From Claveliimonas bilis (GTDB lineage Bacteria; Bacillota; Clostridia; Lachnospirales; Lachnospiraceae): 64,000 nucleotides of DNA. The translations under genes were made by a program, and so were the position numbers. The notes below the pieces were generated by a model, which was not told the origin of the DNA, did not search any database, and was given only the letters and a program-made list of their open reading frames with translations. The stretch spans positions 1,302,001 through 1,366,000 of the forward strand of contig NZ_AP024845.1 of NCBI RefSeq assembly GCF_020892095.1, given 5' to 3'. Positions 1 through 10,740 of the stretch are shown here, piece after piece; position 1 is the first letter of the stretch; every line of letters starts with the position of its first letter.

Positions 1-1173
1 TGTACGATCCGTCACACGCAGATTTATTTTTTCAAATGCATTTGCCATGTAAGTGACATACCAGCGCTTGTACGGACGGCCTCCGCAGACCATATCCTGC
101 CACACCAGCATTCCCAGGCGGTCACAGTGATAATACCAGCGTTCCGGCTCAATCTTAATGTGCTTGCGGAGCATATTGAATCCCAGTCGCTTCATCTCTT
201 TAATATCAAATTCCAACGCTTCATCGGTCGGCGCAGTATAGAGTCCATCCGGCCAGTATCCCTGATCCAGCACTCCCTTCTGCAGATATGGACGGTTGTT
301 TAAAAACGGCCTTAAAATACCTTTCTCATCCTTTTTGGCCGAGATCTTGCGCATAGCAAAATAACTGTCCACTGTATCTTCTCCAAATGTAACTGTCATC
401 TGATACAGAAACGGATCTTCCGGACTCCAGGGATGCATCTCTTGAATCGGAATCTGTAAAGGGACCCCTGCTTCCCCTTTAGCTTCTACAGGCTGCATTT
501 CCTCCGAAGAAATTTCCACTGTAAATCTTCCACCCCTGTTAGAACACACCGTTATTTCAATCATTTCTTCATCAAATAGAGGTGTAGTCTTTATCTCTGT
601 AATATATCGGCCGGGAACCTGCTCCATCCATACGGTCTGCCAGATTCCGCTCTGTGCAGTATAAAACATTCCGCCTTTCGCAAGTTTCTGCTTTCCCCGG
701 CTGTAATAGGAGTGATCCGTAAAATCTCTTACTGCCACTAAAAGCTCATTTTCTCCTTCTTTCAGGGCATCTGTTACATCTGCAGTAAAGGGCAGATATC
801 CGCCAAGGTGTTTCGTTACCAATATCTTATTTATATATACAGCCGCAAACTGATCCACCGCACCGAAATGCAGAAGCCATCTTTTCCCATTCTCTTTTCT
901 CACTTCCCGGGGCAGGATCCTTTTGTACCACAGCACCTGCCTTGGCCGAAGCTGCCTTTCCACTCCGGAAAGAGGCGCCTCCGGAGAAAACGGCACCAGT
1001 ATTTTCCCGTCAAATCGGTCCGGAATACGCTTCGTCCCCATGATAGCATAGTCCCAGAATCCATTGAGATTCAGATAGCTTTCCCGTTTCATGGAAGGCC
1101 GGGGATATTCCTGCAGCACCTGGCCTTGGCTTTCCTTAACCTGATCGGTCCATCTTGTTTTTAACTTTTTCAT
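1..1173 (-). CDS. Glycoside hydrolase family 2 protein (beta-galactosidase/glucuronidase type), partial
   Basis: The reading frame opens at ATG 1173 and stays open to the window edge, giving 391 N-terminal codons; the C-terminus and the second catalytic acid lie outside. Residues 1-170 look like a GH2 sugar-binding jelly-roll domain (WYKRILP, HFGAVDQFAAVYIN), followed by an immunoglobulin-like domain and the start of the TIM barrel (GFNMLRKHIKIEPERWYYHC, then LGMLVWQDM). No signal peptide is visible, so a cytoplasmic enzyme acting on imported beta-linked sugars is likely. GGAGG lies 6 bases before the start and a promoter is visible upstream. The exact substrate cannot be told from this part. 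Confidence 0.88.
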   Translation of the reverse strand, partial: MKKLKTRWTDQVKESQGQVLQEYPRPSMKRESYLNLNGFWDYAIMGTKRIPDRFDGKILVPFSPEAPLSGVERQLRPRQVLWYKRILPREVRKENGKRWLLHFGAVDQFAAVYINKILVTKHLGGYLPFTADVTDALKEGENELLVAVRDFTDHSYYSRGKQKLAKGGMFYTAQSGIWQTVWMEQVPGRYITEIKTTPLFDEEMIEITVCSNRGGRFTVEISSEEMQPVEAKGEAGVPLQIPIQEMHPWSPEDPFLYQMTVTFGEDTVDSYFAMRKISAKKDEKGILRPFLNNRPYLQKGVLDQGYWPDGLYTAPTDEALEFDIKEMKRLGFNMLRKHIKIEPERWYYHCDRLGMLVWQDMVCGGRPYKRWYVTYMANAFEKINLRVTDRT

Positions 1174-1206
1174 GTGCTGCCTCCTTTGCCTCTCGTCGTT
1201 TTCCTT

Positions 1207-1235
1207 ATTATAACGGATATGCCGGAACCTCACAA
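1207..1235 (-). promoter_or_regulatory. Promoter of the GH2 gene
   Basis: On the minus strand TTGTGA (1235-1230) is followed after exactly 17 bases by TATAAT (1212-1207), a good SigA-type promoter about 30 bases before the GH2 ribosome site. It shows that the glycosidase has its own promoter. Confidence 0.7.
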
Positions 1236-1250
1236 GTAAGACCTCTCCAC

Positions 1251-1458
1251 TCGCCATGCCACCTCAACTATGGCTCCGCCATACTCTCGGTCCCGGGCTC
1301 TCGCCCTAAACCAGATTTTCTTTCCTCGCCATGCCACCTCAACTATGGCTCCGCCATACTCTCGGTCCCGGGCTCTCGCCCTAAACCAGATTTTCTTTCC
1401 TCGCCATGCCACCTCGACTATGGCTCCGCCATACTCTCGGTCCCGGGCTCTCGCCCTA
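1251..1458. repeat. 75-bp tandem repeat, 2.8 copies, hairpin-rich
   Basis: Units begin at 1251, 1326 and 1401, a period of exactly 75 bp; the third stops after about 58 bp. Copies are almost identical (one A/G change in the third). On the minus strand each unit holds two perfect hairpins: GGGC-GAGA-GCCC, with a GNRA-type loop, and TATGGC-GGA-GCCATA. The array sits between the atp terminator and the GH2 promoter. Because 75 is a multiple of 3, one minus frame stays open through it, but this looks accidental. It resembles a REP-like repeat; no second array was seen in the window. Confidence 0.9.
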
Positions 1459-1473
1459 TAAAAATCTTCAAAA

Positions 1474-1525
1474 ACAGCCAGCCCCGCTTTTGCTCGTGCA
1501 AGCACGGCAAAGTGGGGCTGGCTGT
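1474..1525 (-). terminator. Terminator of the atp operon (bidirectional)
   Basis: A 12-bp perfect stem (ACAGCCAGCCCC, 1474-1485, with its complement at 1514-1525) is flanked by A and T runs on both sides and has further pairing in its loop. It lies 30 bp after the atpC stop, so it ends the ATP synthase transcript. Confidence 0.88.
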
Positions 1526-1554
1526 TTTTTCGCTTTTTGCATGGCTTGTTGCCA

Positions 1555-1971
1555 TCAGATATTCCAATGCTTATGTTTTGATGTTTTGAGGCGGGCCATG
1601 GCTCTTGCGAGGGATGCCTGTGACAAGTAGTATTCCTGAAGGCTTTGTTTGTGGCGCAGTCGTTCTTCTGCTCTTTGTTTTGCCTCTTCTGCTCTTTTGA
1701 CATCTATTTCTTCGGGCCGTTCTGCCGCATTGACGAGGACGGAAACCCGGTTGTTGATGATTTCTGCAAATCCCTGTGACACTGCTGCCGTAATCCATTC
1801 CCCTTCCGGAGTTTTCAGGTGCAGTTCGCCAATTTCTACTGCCACGACCATATTTTCATGGTGGGCCAGTACGCTGAACTGTCCGTCCTCAATAGGAAGG
1901 ATCAAATTTTCGCATTGCCCGTCATAAAAAATTTTATCACTGGATATAACTCTTAGATGAAATGTTTTCAT
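1555..1971 (-). CDS. atpC: ATP synthase F1 epsilon subunit
   Basis: 138 residues, normal family length. It has the N-terminal beta-sandwich (LRVISSDKIFYDGQCENLILP, then DGQFSVLAHHENMVVAVEIG) and a C-terminal two-helix part rich in Arg/Glu that can regulate rotation in this family. Last gene of the atp operon, 6 bp after atpD, followed by a strong terminator. Acts in the central stalk of the F1 motor at the membrane. Confidence 0.95.
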   Translation of the reverse strand: MKTFHLRVISSDKIFYDGQCENLILPIEDGQFSVLAHHENMVVAVEIGELHLKTPEGEWITAAVSQGFAEIINNRVSVLVNAAERPEEIDVKRAEEAKQRAEERLRHKQSLQEYYLSQASLARAMARLKTSKHKHWNI

Positions 1972-1977
1972 AAGCGC

Positions 1978-4283
<2,306 letters not shown>

Positions 4284-4295
4284 AATCACACCTGC

Positions 4296-5810
4296 TTATC
4301 TTTTCTCTTTAAATTCCTTTACAATATCCAGAACCTTCTGGAGCAATTCGTCATCTAATACTTTCTTATCTTCGATGGCCCTGCAAACCTCCGGATATTC
4401 CCTGTCAAAGTAGTCCAGCATCTCCAGCTGCACTTCTTTTACCTTCTTTGTCTCTATATCCAGAAGCAGCTTGTGCGTCGCTGCACATAACGTAATTACC
4501 TGTGCATGCAGACTTAAAGGATTTCCAAGCGGCTGCTTCAGAAGCTCTGTCAGACAGCTTCCATATTTCAGCTGCATTTTTGTAGCGTCATCAAGATCCG
4601 AACTGAACTGAGTAAAAGATTCCAGCTCTCTTGCCTGTGCCAGATCGATACGCACACTTCCCGAAGCCTTCTTCATTGCTTTTGTCTGTGCCGCGCCGCC
4701 CACACGGGAAACCGAAAGTCCTACATTGACCGCCGGTCTCATACCTGCATTGAACAGATCACTTTCCAGGAAAATCTGTCCGTCCGTGATGGAAATTACA
4801 TTGGTAGGAATGTAGGCTGATACATCTCCCGCCTGTGTCTCAATGATCGGAAGGGCTGTAATAGAACCTCCTCCCGCTGCTTCATTTAAACGGCTGCTCC
4901 TCTCCAGCAGTCTGGAATGCAGATAAAAGACATCTCCCGGATATGCCTCTCGTCCCGGGGAGCGTCCCAGCAGAAGGGAAATCGCACGGTAAGCCACCGC
5001 ATGTTTCGACAGATCGTCATAAACGATCAACACATCTTTTCCCTGATGCATAAAATATTCTGCCAGAGCTGTGGCAGAGTAAGGTACGATATACTGCATA
5101 GGCGCGCATTCGCTTGCTGTAGAGCAAAATACAGTCGTATAATCCATAGCGCCGTGAGAACGCAGCGTATTTACAAGCTGAGCCACAGTAGAAGCTTTCT
5201 GACCGATTGCAACATAAATACAGATAACATCCTTCCCTTTCTGGTTCAGTATGGTATCCAGCGCAATAGACGTTTTACCCGTCTGGCGGTCACCGATGAT
5301 AAGCTCACGCTGTCCCCGGCCAATAGGAAACATGGAATCAATAGAAAGGATTCCTGTTTCCAGCGGAACGCTTACGGATTTACGTTCAACGATCCCCGGT
5401 GCTTCCTCCTCTACCGGACGATAATCTGCCGCCTCAATCTCTCCTTTCCCATCAATAGGAGAACCAAGGGCGTCCACAATTCTTCCAATATAGGCTTCCC
5501 CTACAGGAATACCGGCCATTTTACCGGTTCTTGCTACCTTAGTTCCTTCCTTTATATCAGAATCATCTCCAAACAAGATACAACTGATCTCATTCTGCTT
5601 GATATCCTGCACCATACCTTTCAGACCTGTTTCCAGTGTCACAATTTCACCGTACATGGCATGGTCTATTCCATAAACGGAGGCGATTCCATCTCCAACA
5701 GAGACAACATATCCAACTTCCTGATCTCTGCTTATCACGTCATAATTTTCTATCTCTTCTTTTATAATAGAGATAATTTCTGTTGAGCCGATTGTACTCA
5801 AGTTTTTCAC
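4296..5810 (-). CDS. atpA: ATP synthase F1 alpha subunit
   Basis: 504 residues, full length. It has the N-terminal barrel, the nucleotide-binding P-loop [11 protein letters not shown] near residue 170, and the conserved [20 protein letters not shown] stretch. Its start overlaps the atpH stop by 4 bases, pointing to translational coupling. Non-catalytic nucleotide-binding subunit of the F1 hexamer. Confidence 0.97.
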   Translation of the reverse strand: MKNLSTIGSTEIISIIKEEIENYDVISRDQEVGYVVSVGDGIASVYGIDHAMYGEIVTLETGLKGMVQDIKQNEISCILFGDDSDIKEGTKVARTGKMAGIPVGEAYIGRIVDALGSPIDGKGEIEAADYRPVEEEAPGIVERKSVSVPLETGILSIDSMFPIGRGQRELIIGDRQTGKTSIALDTILNQKGKDVICIYVAIGQKASTVAQLVNTLRSHGAMDYTTVFCSTASECAPMQYIVPYSATALAEYFMHQGKDVLIVYDDLSKHAVAYRAISLLLGRSPGREAYPGDVFYLHSRLLERSSRLNEAAGGGSITALPIIETQAGDVSAYIPTNVISITDGQIFLESDLFNAGMRPAVNVGLSVSRVGGAAQTKAMKKASGSVRIDLAQARELESFTQFSSDLDDATKMQLKYGSCLTELLKQPLGNPLSLHAQVITLCAATHKLLLDIETKKVKEVQLEMLDYFDREYPEVCRAIEDKKVLDDELLQKVLDIVKEFKEKR

Positions 5811-6349
5811 CTCCAGGTCAATTTTTGTTCTAATCTCTTCAGGCGTCCCTGTATGCTGTAATCATACTCCCTGCCATTCACATGCAGAAGGAACCCGCCA
5901 ATCAGTTCCGGGCGCTTCTCCATGTTCCACTCCACACTCCTGGCATGGAACTTATCACATATGAATTTTTCCATTTCTTTCTTCTGCCCGTCCGTCGGAG
6001 CTGTCACATATACAAGATGCGCAGTCACAATACCTGACATCTCATTTTTCTTCTGACGATACGCTGCAAATATCTCTGAAATATCTCCGGCCTTTCCGTG
6101 GTCTGTCACTACCTTAAGAAAATTGCGGATTGACGGATCAAAAATCCTGTCGATCAACTTATGCTTCTTCTCCAGTGTCACCACCGGATTCTGAAGAACC
6201 TGTACAAGTTCCGGGGATTCTTCAAAAATCTGCTCTGCCGCCATGATTGCTTCTTCGGAAACTTCCAGGTCAAACAGCACCTTCGCATAACGTATAGACG
6301 CCATGGAACAGTACGCTTCTCTACTTTTCGCTGTTTTCATTGGGGTCAC
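5807..6349 (-). CDS. atpH: ATP synthase delta subunit (OSCP)
   Basis: Up to 180 residues. Family similarity begins at [19 protein letters not shown], with the typical C-terminal [20 protein letters not shown]. The start is uncertain: 6349 overlaps the end of atpF, an internal ATG at 6340 follows an AGGTGA site, and ATG 6304 would give a more usual N-terminus. It joins F1 to the peripheral stalk. The gene overlaps both neighbours, as is common in atp operons. Confidence 0.9.
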   Translation of the reverse strand: MTPMKTAKSREAYCSMASIRYAKVLFDLEVSEEAIMAAEQIFEESPELVQVLQNPVVTLEKKHKLIDRIFDPSIRNFLKVVTDHGKAGDISEIFAAYRQKKNEMSGIVTAHLVYVTAPTDGQKKEMEKFICDKFHARSVEWNMEKRPELIGGFLLHVNGREYDYSIQGRLKRLEQKLTWR

Positions 6350-6821
6350 CTGCTTCTTTCAGAAATTGATCATACATTGCCTGGCTGTTTTCTTCGCTGC
6401 AGTTTTCTGTAAGTATCTTTCTTGCGGCATCTACAGCAAGCCCTGCAACCTCTGTTTTCATTTCTCTTAATGTCTGTTCTCTTTCCAGATCAATGGTTTC
6501 CCTGGCTGTCTTTATGATCTTTTCCGCCTCTTCTCCCGCATCGTCCAAAATGCGGTCATATTCCTTTTTCGCATCCGCTCTGGCCTGCTCGATCATCTGG
6601 CGAGACTGGTCTTTCGCCCCGCTTAAAGCCTGTTCATACTTTTCTTTCATCTCAAGGGCCTGTGCCTTTTGATCACTGGCATTTTGAAGCCCTTCTTCGA
6701 TCATGGCTTTTCTTTTTTCCATAATATCAGTCAGCGGTCTGATCAGAAATTTTCGAAGCAGAAGGAAGAGAACTACCAGGTTTATCATTTCCAGGACAAA
6801 GTTAAAGTCTAAACTTAACAC
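6321..6821 (-). CDS. atpF: ATP synthase Fo subunit b
   Basis: 166 residues: one N-terminal membrane helix (FNFVLEMINLVVLFLLLRKF) followed by a long charged coiled coil rich in Ala, Glu, Lys and Arg, the classic peripheral-stalk layout. The conserved LIRPLTDIMEKRK stretch follows the helix. Lies between atpE and atpH. Confidence 0.95.
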   Translation of the reverse strand: MLSLDFNFVLEMINLVVLFLLLRKFLIRPLTDIMEKRKAMIEEGLQNASDQKAQALEMKEKYEQALSGAKDQSRQMIEQARADAKKEYDRILDDAGEEAEKIIKTARETIDLEREQTLREMKTEVAGLAVDAARKILTENCSEENSQAMYDQFLKEAGDPNENSEK

Positions 6822-6874
6822 TTCCCAGTACCTGCCTTTCTATATATTCCGTCTTCCCTTTCCGGTTTCCATTC

Positions 6875-7102
6875 CTACTGGAGGAAGAAAATAACAAGAA
6901 GGCCGATAATGAAACCATAAATAGCTGTAGCTTCTGCAAGAGCACATCCAAGGATCAGAGTTTTGCTGATCTTGCTTTCTGCTTCCGGCTGTCTTGCAAT
7001 AGCCTCTGCTGCTTTTCCTGTTGCAATTCCAATACCAACACCTGCTCCAATACCTGTAAATACTGCGATTGCAGCTCCGATTGCAATAATTGTTCCTGTC
7101 AT
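6875..7102 (-). CDS. atpE: ATP synthase Fo subunit c
   Basis: 75 residues forming a two-helix hairpin with the polar loop ARQPEAE and the ion-binding glutamate at position 57 in ALAEATAIYGF. Compared with the known Na+-binding c subunit of Ilyobacter, the Gln of helix 1 is Ile here and the Ser after the Glu is Ala, so a proton-driven enzyme is more likely than a sodium-driven one. This is an inference from residues only. Confidence 0.95.
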   Translation of the reverse strand: MTGTIIAIGAAIAVFTGIGAGVGIGIATGKAAEAIARQPEAESKISKTLILGCALAEATAIYGFIIGLLVIFFLQ

Positions 7103-7126
7103 GTCTTTTACTCTCCTTTTCTTTCT

Positions 7127-7813
7127 CTATTCCATTTCCTCATTCATAAATAATGCAGTCAAAAATACAAATACATATGCCTGCAAAAGTCCGTCGAATA
7201 TATCAAAATAAAAACTCAACGGAATTGGTACTAAAAGTGGCACGACCTGTTTTACAAGTTCCATAACCACAAATCCTCCCAGCATATTACCGAAAAGCCG
7301 CATGCAAAGCGACAACGGGCGGATAAAGATTTCCATCACCATGATCGGTGCTACAATGGGAACGGGTTTGGCAAAATGGCAGACCCAATGCTTCATACCA
7401 TTTCTATGTATGCCTGAATACTCAATCACCAGCATACTCATGATGGCAAGTGCCGCCGTTACATTGAGATCCTTTGTCGGCGGCTTAAATCCGGCAAGGC
7501 CAATGACATTTGATACTGCAAGATAAAGTGCCACTGTAATCAAATAGGGGATGTAGCGTTTGTTTTCTTTGCCGATAATACCCTCAAAGAAATCCTGCGC
7601 CCATCCGATAGCCGATTCCAATGCAAGCTGAACTTTCCCGGGATTCTCTATTTTCAGATTTCTCACAAACAATATGGAGAGAATCGTAAGCGCTGCCATA
7701 ATAATCCAGGTAACGACAATGGACTCATTTACGGCAATGCCGCCGAAGATCGGAATTTCAAAAACCGGTTGACAGTTCAGTTCTTCCAGCAGCTTTTCCG
7801 TTAATTCTTCCGT
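7127..7813 (-). CDS. atpB: ATP synthase Fo subunit a (non-standard start codon)
   Basis: The first ATG (7699) would remove the N-terminus, but the frame continues upstream to a stop at 7834-7832 and reads EELTEKLLEELNCQPVFEIP then FGGIAVNESIVVTW, which fits the family. No ATG, GTG or TTG occurs in that stretch. ACG at 7813 follows AAGGGG by 5 bases and lies about 28 bases after the predicted transcription start, making it the best candidate (228 residues). The essential membrane arginine is in SLCMRLFGNMLGG. First gene of the operon; no atpI is present. Confidence 0.88.
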   Translation of the reverse strand, partial: TEELTEKLLEELNCQPVFEIPIFGGIAVNESIVVTWIIMAALTILSILFVRNLKIENPGKVQLALESAIGWAQDFFEGIIGKENKRYIPYLITVALYLAVSNVIGLAGFKPPTKDLNVTAALAIMSMLVIEYSGIHRNGMKHWVCHFAKPVPIVAPIMVMEIFIRPLSLCMRLFGNMLGGFVVMELVKQVVPLLVPIPLSFYFDIFDGLLQAYVFVFLTALFMNEEME

Positions 7814-7848
7814 ACTATCCCCTTCTTTCCTCTATTTTTGTCTTGTAG

Positions 7849-7877
7849 ATATTACTGCTATCTTTTAGCTTTGTCAA
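7849..7877 (-). promoter_or_regulatory. Promoter of the atp operon
   Basis: A consensus -35 TTGACA (7877-7872), a spacer of exactly 17 bases and TATAAT-like TAATAT (7854-7849). The predicted start of transcription near 7842 leaves a very short leader, which limits where atpB can begin. Confidence 0.85.
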
Positions 7878-8208
7878 TCAATTTTAACGACATTTTAGCG
7901 CCTTGTTTCCCTATGGATTTCTTCCTCTTTTTTATGAAAAATCTCTCCTTTTCTTTCCACTTTTTTGTCAAAATTATGTGTTTTTTCTTTTTTTCTTCCG
8001 CCTTTTCTATTTGAGATTTTTTTCAAGACTATTTTTGCACAATAATCTTCTTTTATTTTCTATTTTTTTGTATCTTTTTTACAACTCTTTTATATTTCAG
8101 CAATTTTGCCTTTGTATCATATCTACAACCACATTTCTCTTTTTTGTCTCATTTCGTCAGTTTTACTTTTTCTTTCCATCCTGGTTTTTCCAGATTTTCT
8201 TTTTCCAG
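7878..8208. other. Gene-free T-rich stretch
   Basis: About 330 bp between the atp promoter and the first small RNA promoter. The plus strand is mostly T with runs of T and TTTC. I see no open frame with a ribosome site, no strong hairpin and no repeat. Confidence 0.6.
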
Positions 8209-8282
8209 TTAAGATGTTTTTAATAAAATTTTGTTTTCTTTTAGATTCTGAAAACATTTTAGACACATTTTCCTCTTATAAT
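8209..8282 (+). promoter_or_regulatory. Promoter of small RNA copy A with paired TTAA boxes
   Basis: TTAA at 8209 and again at 8220 (11 bp apart), a GTTTTCTTTTA block at 8233, TAGACA at 8260 and TATAAT at 8277-8282. The distances from the -10 box (57, 44 and about 17 bp) are identical in the other two copies at 11.5 and 12.2 kb. The TTGACA-like box is only 11 bp from the -10, too close for a normal -35, so help from an activator is likely. Confidence 0.65.
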
Positions 8283-8288
8283 AAAACC

Positions 8289-8442
8289 AGATAGTTGAAA
8301 ACACATCAACTATCTCCCCCCTCATAAAGTAAATGCATCGAAGGGTTCGCCCTTCGATGCAAACTTTACTCTCATTCCTTTTAAATAACTATAACTACAG
8401 GCTCCCTTCACAGGTTATCCTATGAAGGGAGCTTCTGTTTTT
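8289..8442 (+). ncRNA. Small RNA, copy A of a three-member family
   Basis: No protein frame. From the 5' end: hairpin AGATAGTTGA/TCAACTATCT (8289-8315); an unpaired run CCCCCCTCAT; a two-part hairpin with outer TAAAGT/ACTTTA and inner GCATCGAAGGG-TTCG-CCCTTCGATGC (8325-8368); the conserved strand CTCTCATTCC then ATAACTATAAC; and a terminator (8401-8432) ending in a U-rich tail. The outer parts match copies B and C while the inner hairpin keeps its shape but changes sequence, as expected of a conserved structured RNA. Not recognised as a named family. Confidence 0.72.
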
Positions 8443-9037
8443 CTATTCCAATTTCTTTCAGCACTTCTGCAGAAATCTCCGGGAAAGGGATCACCGGTCC
8501 CGGATCTCCTTCATGATCTCCGATCATCTTTTCCATCCATATCATATGGTACCATCTGCCGAATTTAAAACCGCTGTTATGGAATTTTCCCACAAGTTTA
8601 TATCCCAAATGCTCATGGAAAGAAGCGCTGTTCTTTGTCAGATATTCGTCCTCTTCCTCCGGATATCCGATACAGGCATTGAGATTTCGAATATTTCTAA
8701 GTCTGGAAGCATCTTCCAATGCCTGATACAGCTTTCTTCCTACACCGTTCTTTCTCTGGCCCTCTTTTATGTAGATCGTTGTCTCTGCCGACCAGCTGTA
8801 GGCCTCTCTCCCCACAAAGTTTCCCGTGTAGGCATAGCCGATTATTTCACCGTCTTCTTCCGCTACAAGATAAGGGTGTTCCCGAAGAATATTTGTCATC
8901 CTTTGTCGAAATTCCTCCAGATCAGGCACTTCATATTCAAACGTAATAGCCGTTTTCTCTACATATGGCCTGTAAATCTCCAATATTTCCGGCGCATCTT
9001 CCAGGCATGCCATACGGACAATCACTGTATGTTTCAT
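8420..9037 (-). CDS. GNAT family N-acetyltransferase (phosphinothricin acetyltransferase-like)
   Basis: 205 residues starting MKHTVIVRMACLEDAPEILE. The GNAT fold is clear: EEDGEIIGYAYTGNF, the acetyl-CoA loop region GQRKNGVGRKLYQALE and the C-terminal HEHLGYKLVGKFHNSGFKFG, which resembles the Pat/Bar branch acting on small amino compounds. The last codons lie inside the terminator hairpin of small RNA copy A on the other strand. Just downstream of the ABC exporter genes in the same direction. Substrate unknown. Confidence 0.87.
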   Translation of the reverse strand: MKHTVIVRMACLEDAPEILEIYRPYVEKTAITFEYEVPDLEEFRQRMTNILREHPYLVAEEDGEIIGYAYTGNFVGREAYSWSAETTIYIKEGQRKNGVGRKLYQALEDASRLRNIRNLNACIGYPEEEDEYLTKNSASFHEHLGYKLVGKFHNSGFKFGRWYHMIWMEKMIGDHEGDPGPVIPFPEISAEVLKEIGIEKQKLPS

Positions 9038-9061
9038 TTTGATTCCTCCATCCGTTTGTAT

Positions 9062-9859
9062 TTAAAGCGGCAGATCCCTCTTTTCAAATCCTGCCACAGA
9101 AACTGTAAAAAGACAAAACGTCAACACAAATAATATCCCGACTCCAGCTAACGCCTCTGGTTCATATTGTACGATTTCTTCCGGCATAAACAAGCTTAAA
9201 GGCGTGAAATATTTTAGAAAATTCACCTTATCATTTACCTGGGAGAGCATCTGTATAAGAACAAAGATTAGGCCAAGTCCCGCCCCAATACCGACAGAAT
9301 ATTTCAGTTCATTAAACATACATGCAGTCAGAAAACCAAGGGCCGCCAAAAAAAACTCCAAAAATAGCAGTCCTGCATTTAAAACAAGAAATTCCGAAAC
9401 CTCAAGCTCTCCTTCGTACATCAAAGCGCTGAATACTATCACCAAAACAGATGCATACACAACCAGCAGCAGGATACCCAACAACAGAACAAACCCCTGT
9501 GTCACTAAGATTTTCTTCCGGCTGTAATGTGTGTTCAGCAAATAAGCCATTGAACCTTTATCTATATATTGCGCTGCCAGCTTATAACACATGATCATCG
9601 TATATATAAATGGAATGACGATCAGAATAAAACCGTACAGATAGTTAATAGTAAAATCCAGCAAAGTAATTCCCGGATTCTGCATTCCAAATGCCGCAAA
9701 AAGCTCCGGCATACTTTCTGCCATAGCATTGATCCCTTCTCCTAGTTCCGGATCATACATCGCCGTAATGACACCTGCATATATTGTGATAATACCCATA
9801 AACAAAAGCAACAGCCTGCCGTTCGACTTTATCCCCATTTTCAAAAGCGGCATACTCAT
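9062..9859 (-). CDS. ABC-2 type exporter permease
   Basis: 265 residues with about six membrane helices (for example GRLLLLFMGIITIYAGVI and FVLLLGILLLVVYASVLVIV) and no signal peptide. The start overlaps the stop of the ATPase gene by 4 bases, so the two are coupled. Probably pumps out a drug, lipid or peptide; the substrate cannot be read from the sequence. Confidence 0.85.
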   Translation of the reverse strand: MSMPLLKMGIKSNGRLLLLFMGIITIYAGVITAMYDPELGEGINAMAESMPELFAAFGMQNPGITLLDFTINYLYGFILIVIPFIYTMIMCYKLAAQYIDKGSMAYLLNTHYSRKKILVTQGFVLLLGILLLVVYASVLVIVFSALMYEGELEVSEFLVLNAGLLFLEFFLAALGFLTACMFNELKYSVGIGAGLGLIFVLIQMLSQVNDKVNFLKYFTPLSLFMPEEIVQYEPEALAGVGILFVLTFCLFTVSVAGFEKRDLPL

Positions 9860-10740
9860 ACCCGTTCCCCTCCGTAATACTGCAAAAATACTTCTTCCAA
9901 TGTCTGGTGTCTGGCATTGATATCCTCCACCTCATATCGATTCAATTCACGCAACAGCTCCATCGTATTTCCTTTCATTAAAAAACATACTGTATTGCAG
10001 CTCCTTTTACTGCCCGGATATTTTCCCTGGAACATTTTTGCACTTCGTTCATCCGAAAATGTAATCTCATAATGCTTGCTTCTTCCTGTCCGGATTTTCT
10101 CCATATTTTCGTCAGCGACTATTTTTCCATTCTTTATCATAATAATCCTGTCACATGTATTTTCAATTTCTTTAAAAATATGTGAGGACATCAGAATCGT
10201 TTTCCCTTTCCTTCTCTCTTCCTTTATCAGCTCCACAAACTTATTTTGCATAAGTGGATCAAGGCCGCTTGTAGGTTCATCGAGGATCAAAACCGGTGCA
10301 TCCTGCATGAACGCAACTACCAAAGCAATTTTTTGTTTCATTCCTTTTGACATTTTTTTCAATTTTACCTTAGGATCAAGCTCCAGATAATCGATCAGCT
10401 CGCCGGCATAAGTTAAATCTTTCATTTGCTTCATTTCCGCCATAAAACGAATAAAGTCCATCCCGGACATGTGATCCATAAAGGCAATTTCTCCCGGAAG
10501 ATACCCAATCCTTTTCTGAATATCAGCCGCCCGCCGAAAACAATCCATACCAAAAATTTCCGAACATCCTCTGTCAGGCTTAATAAACCCCATCAGATGT
10601 CTGATCGTCGTTGTTTTACCTGCTCCATTCGCCCCCAGAAACCCAACTGTCTCCCCTTCATTGGCAAAAAAAGAAATATTGAAAACACCTTTTTGATCCC
10701 CATAATCTTTTGTAAGATTCTTAATATCTATCACGCTCAT
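9856..10740 (-). CDS. ABC exporter ATP-binding protein
   Basis: 294 residues from ATG 10740 with AAGGAG upstream; the start overlaps the TetR stop as ATGA. Motifs in order: Walker A GANGAGKTT, Q-loop region, signature KMSKGMKQK (an MSKG variant of LSGGQ), Walker B APVLILDEPTSGLDP and a switch histidine in MSSHIFKE. The C-terminal 80 residues resemble the extension of CcmA/NatA-type exporters. Partner of the permease at 9062-9859. Confidence 0.92.
   Translation of the reverse strand: MSVIDIKNLTKDYGDQKGVFNISFFANEGETVGFLGANGAGKTTTIRHLMGFIKPDRGCSEIFGMDCFRRAADIQKRIGYLPGEIAFMDHMSGMDFIRFMAEMKQMKDLTYAGELIDYLELDPKVKLKKMSKGMKQKIALVVAFMQDAPVLILDEPTSGLDPLMQNKFVELIKEERRKGKTILMSSHIFKEIENTCDRIIMIKNGKIVADENMEKIRTGRSKHYEITFSDERSAKMFQGKYPGSKRSCNTVCFLMKGNTMELLRELNRYEVEDINARHQTLEEVFLQYYGGERV

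Noticed and set aside
1251-1458. CRISPR array
   Set aside because: The copies are directly joined, 75 bp each, with no variable spacers and no cas genes.
1230-1703. Open minus frame of 157 codons with a 25-residue protein repeat (RARARDREYGGAIVEV)
   Set aside because: It exists only because the DNA repeat is 75 bp long; it overlaps atpC in another frame, runs through a terminator hairpin and has no ribosome site.
4917-5786. 289-codon plus-strand frame opposite atpA
   Set aside because: Shadow of the conserved atpA gene; no ribosome site and protein composition without any family signal.
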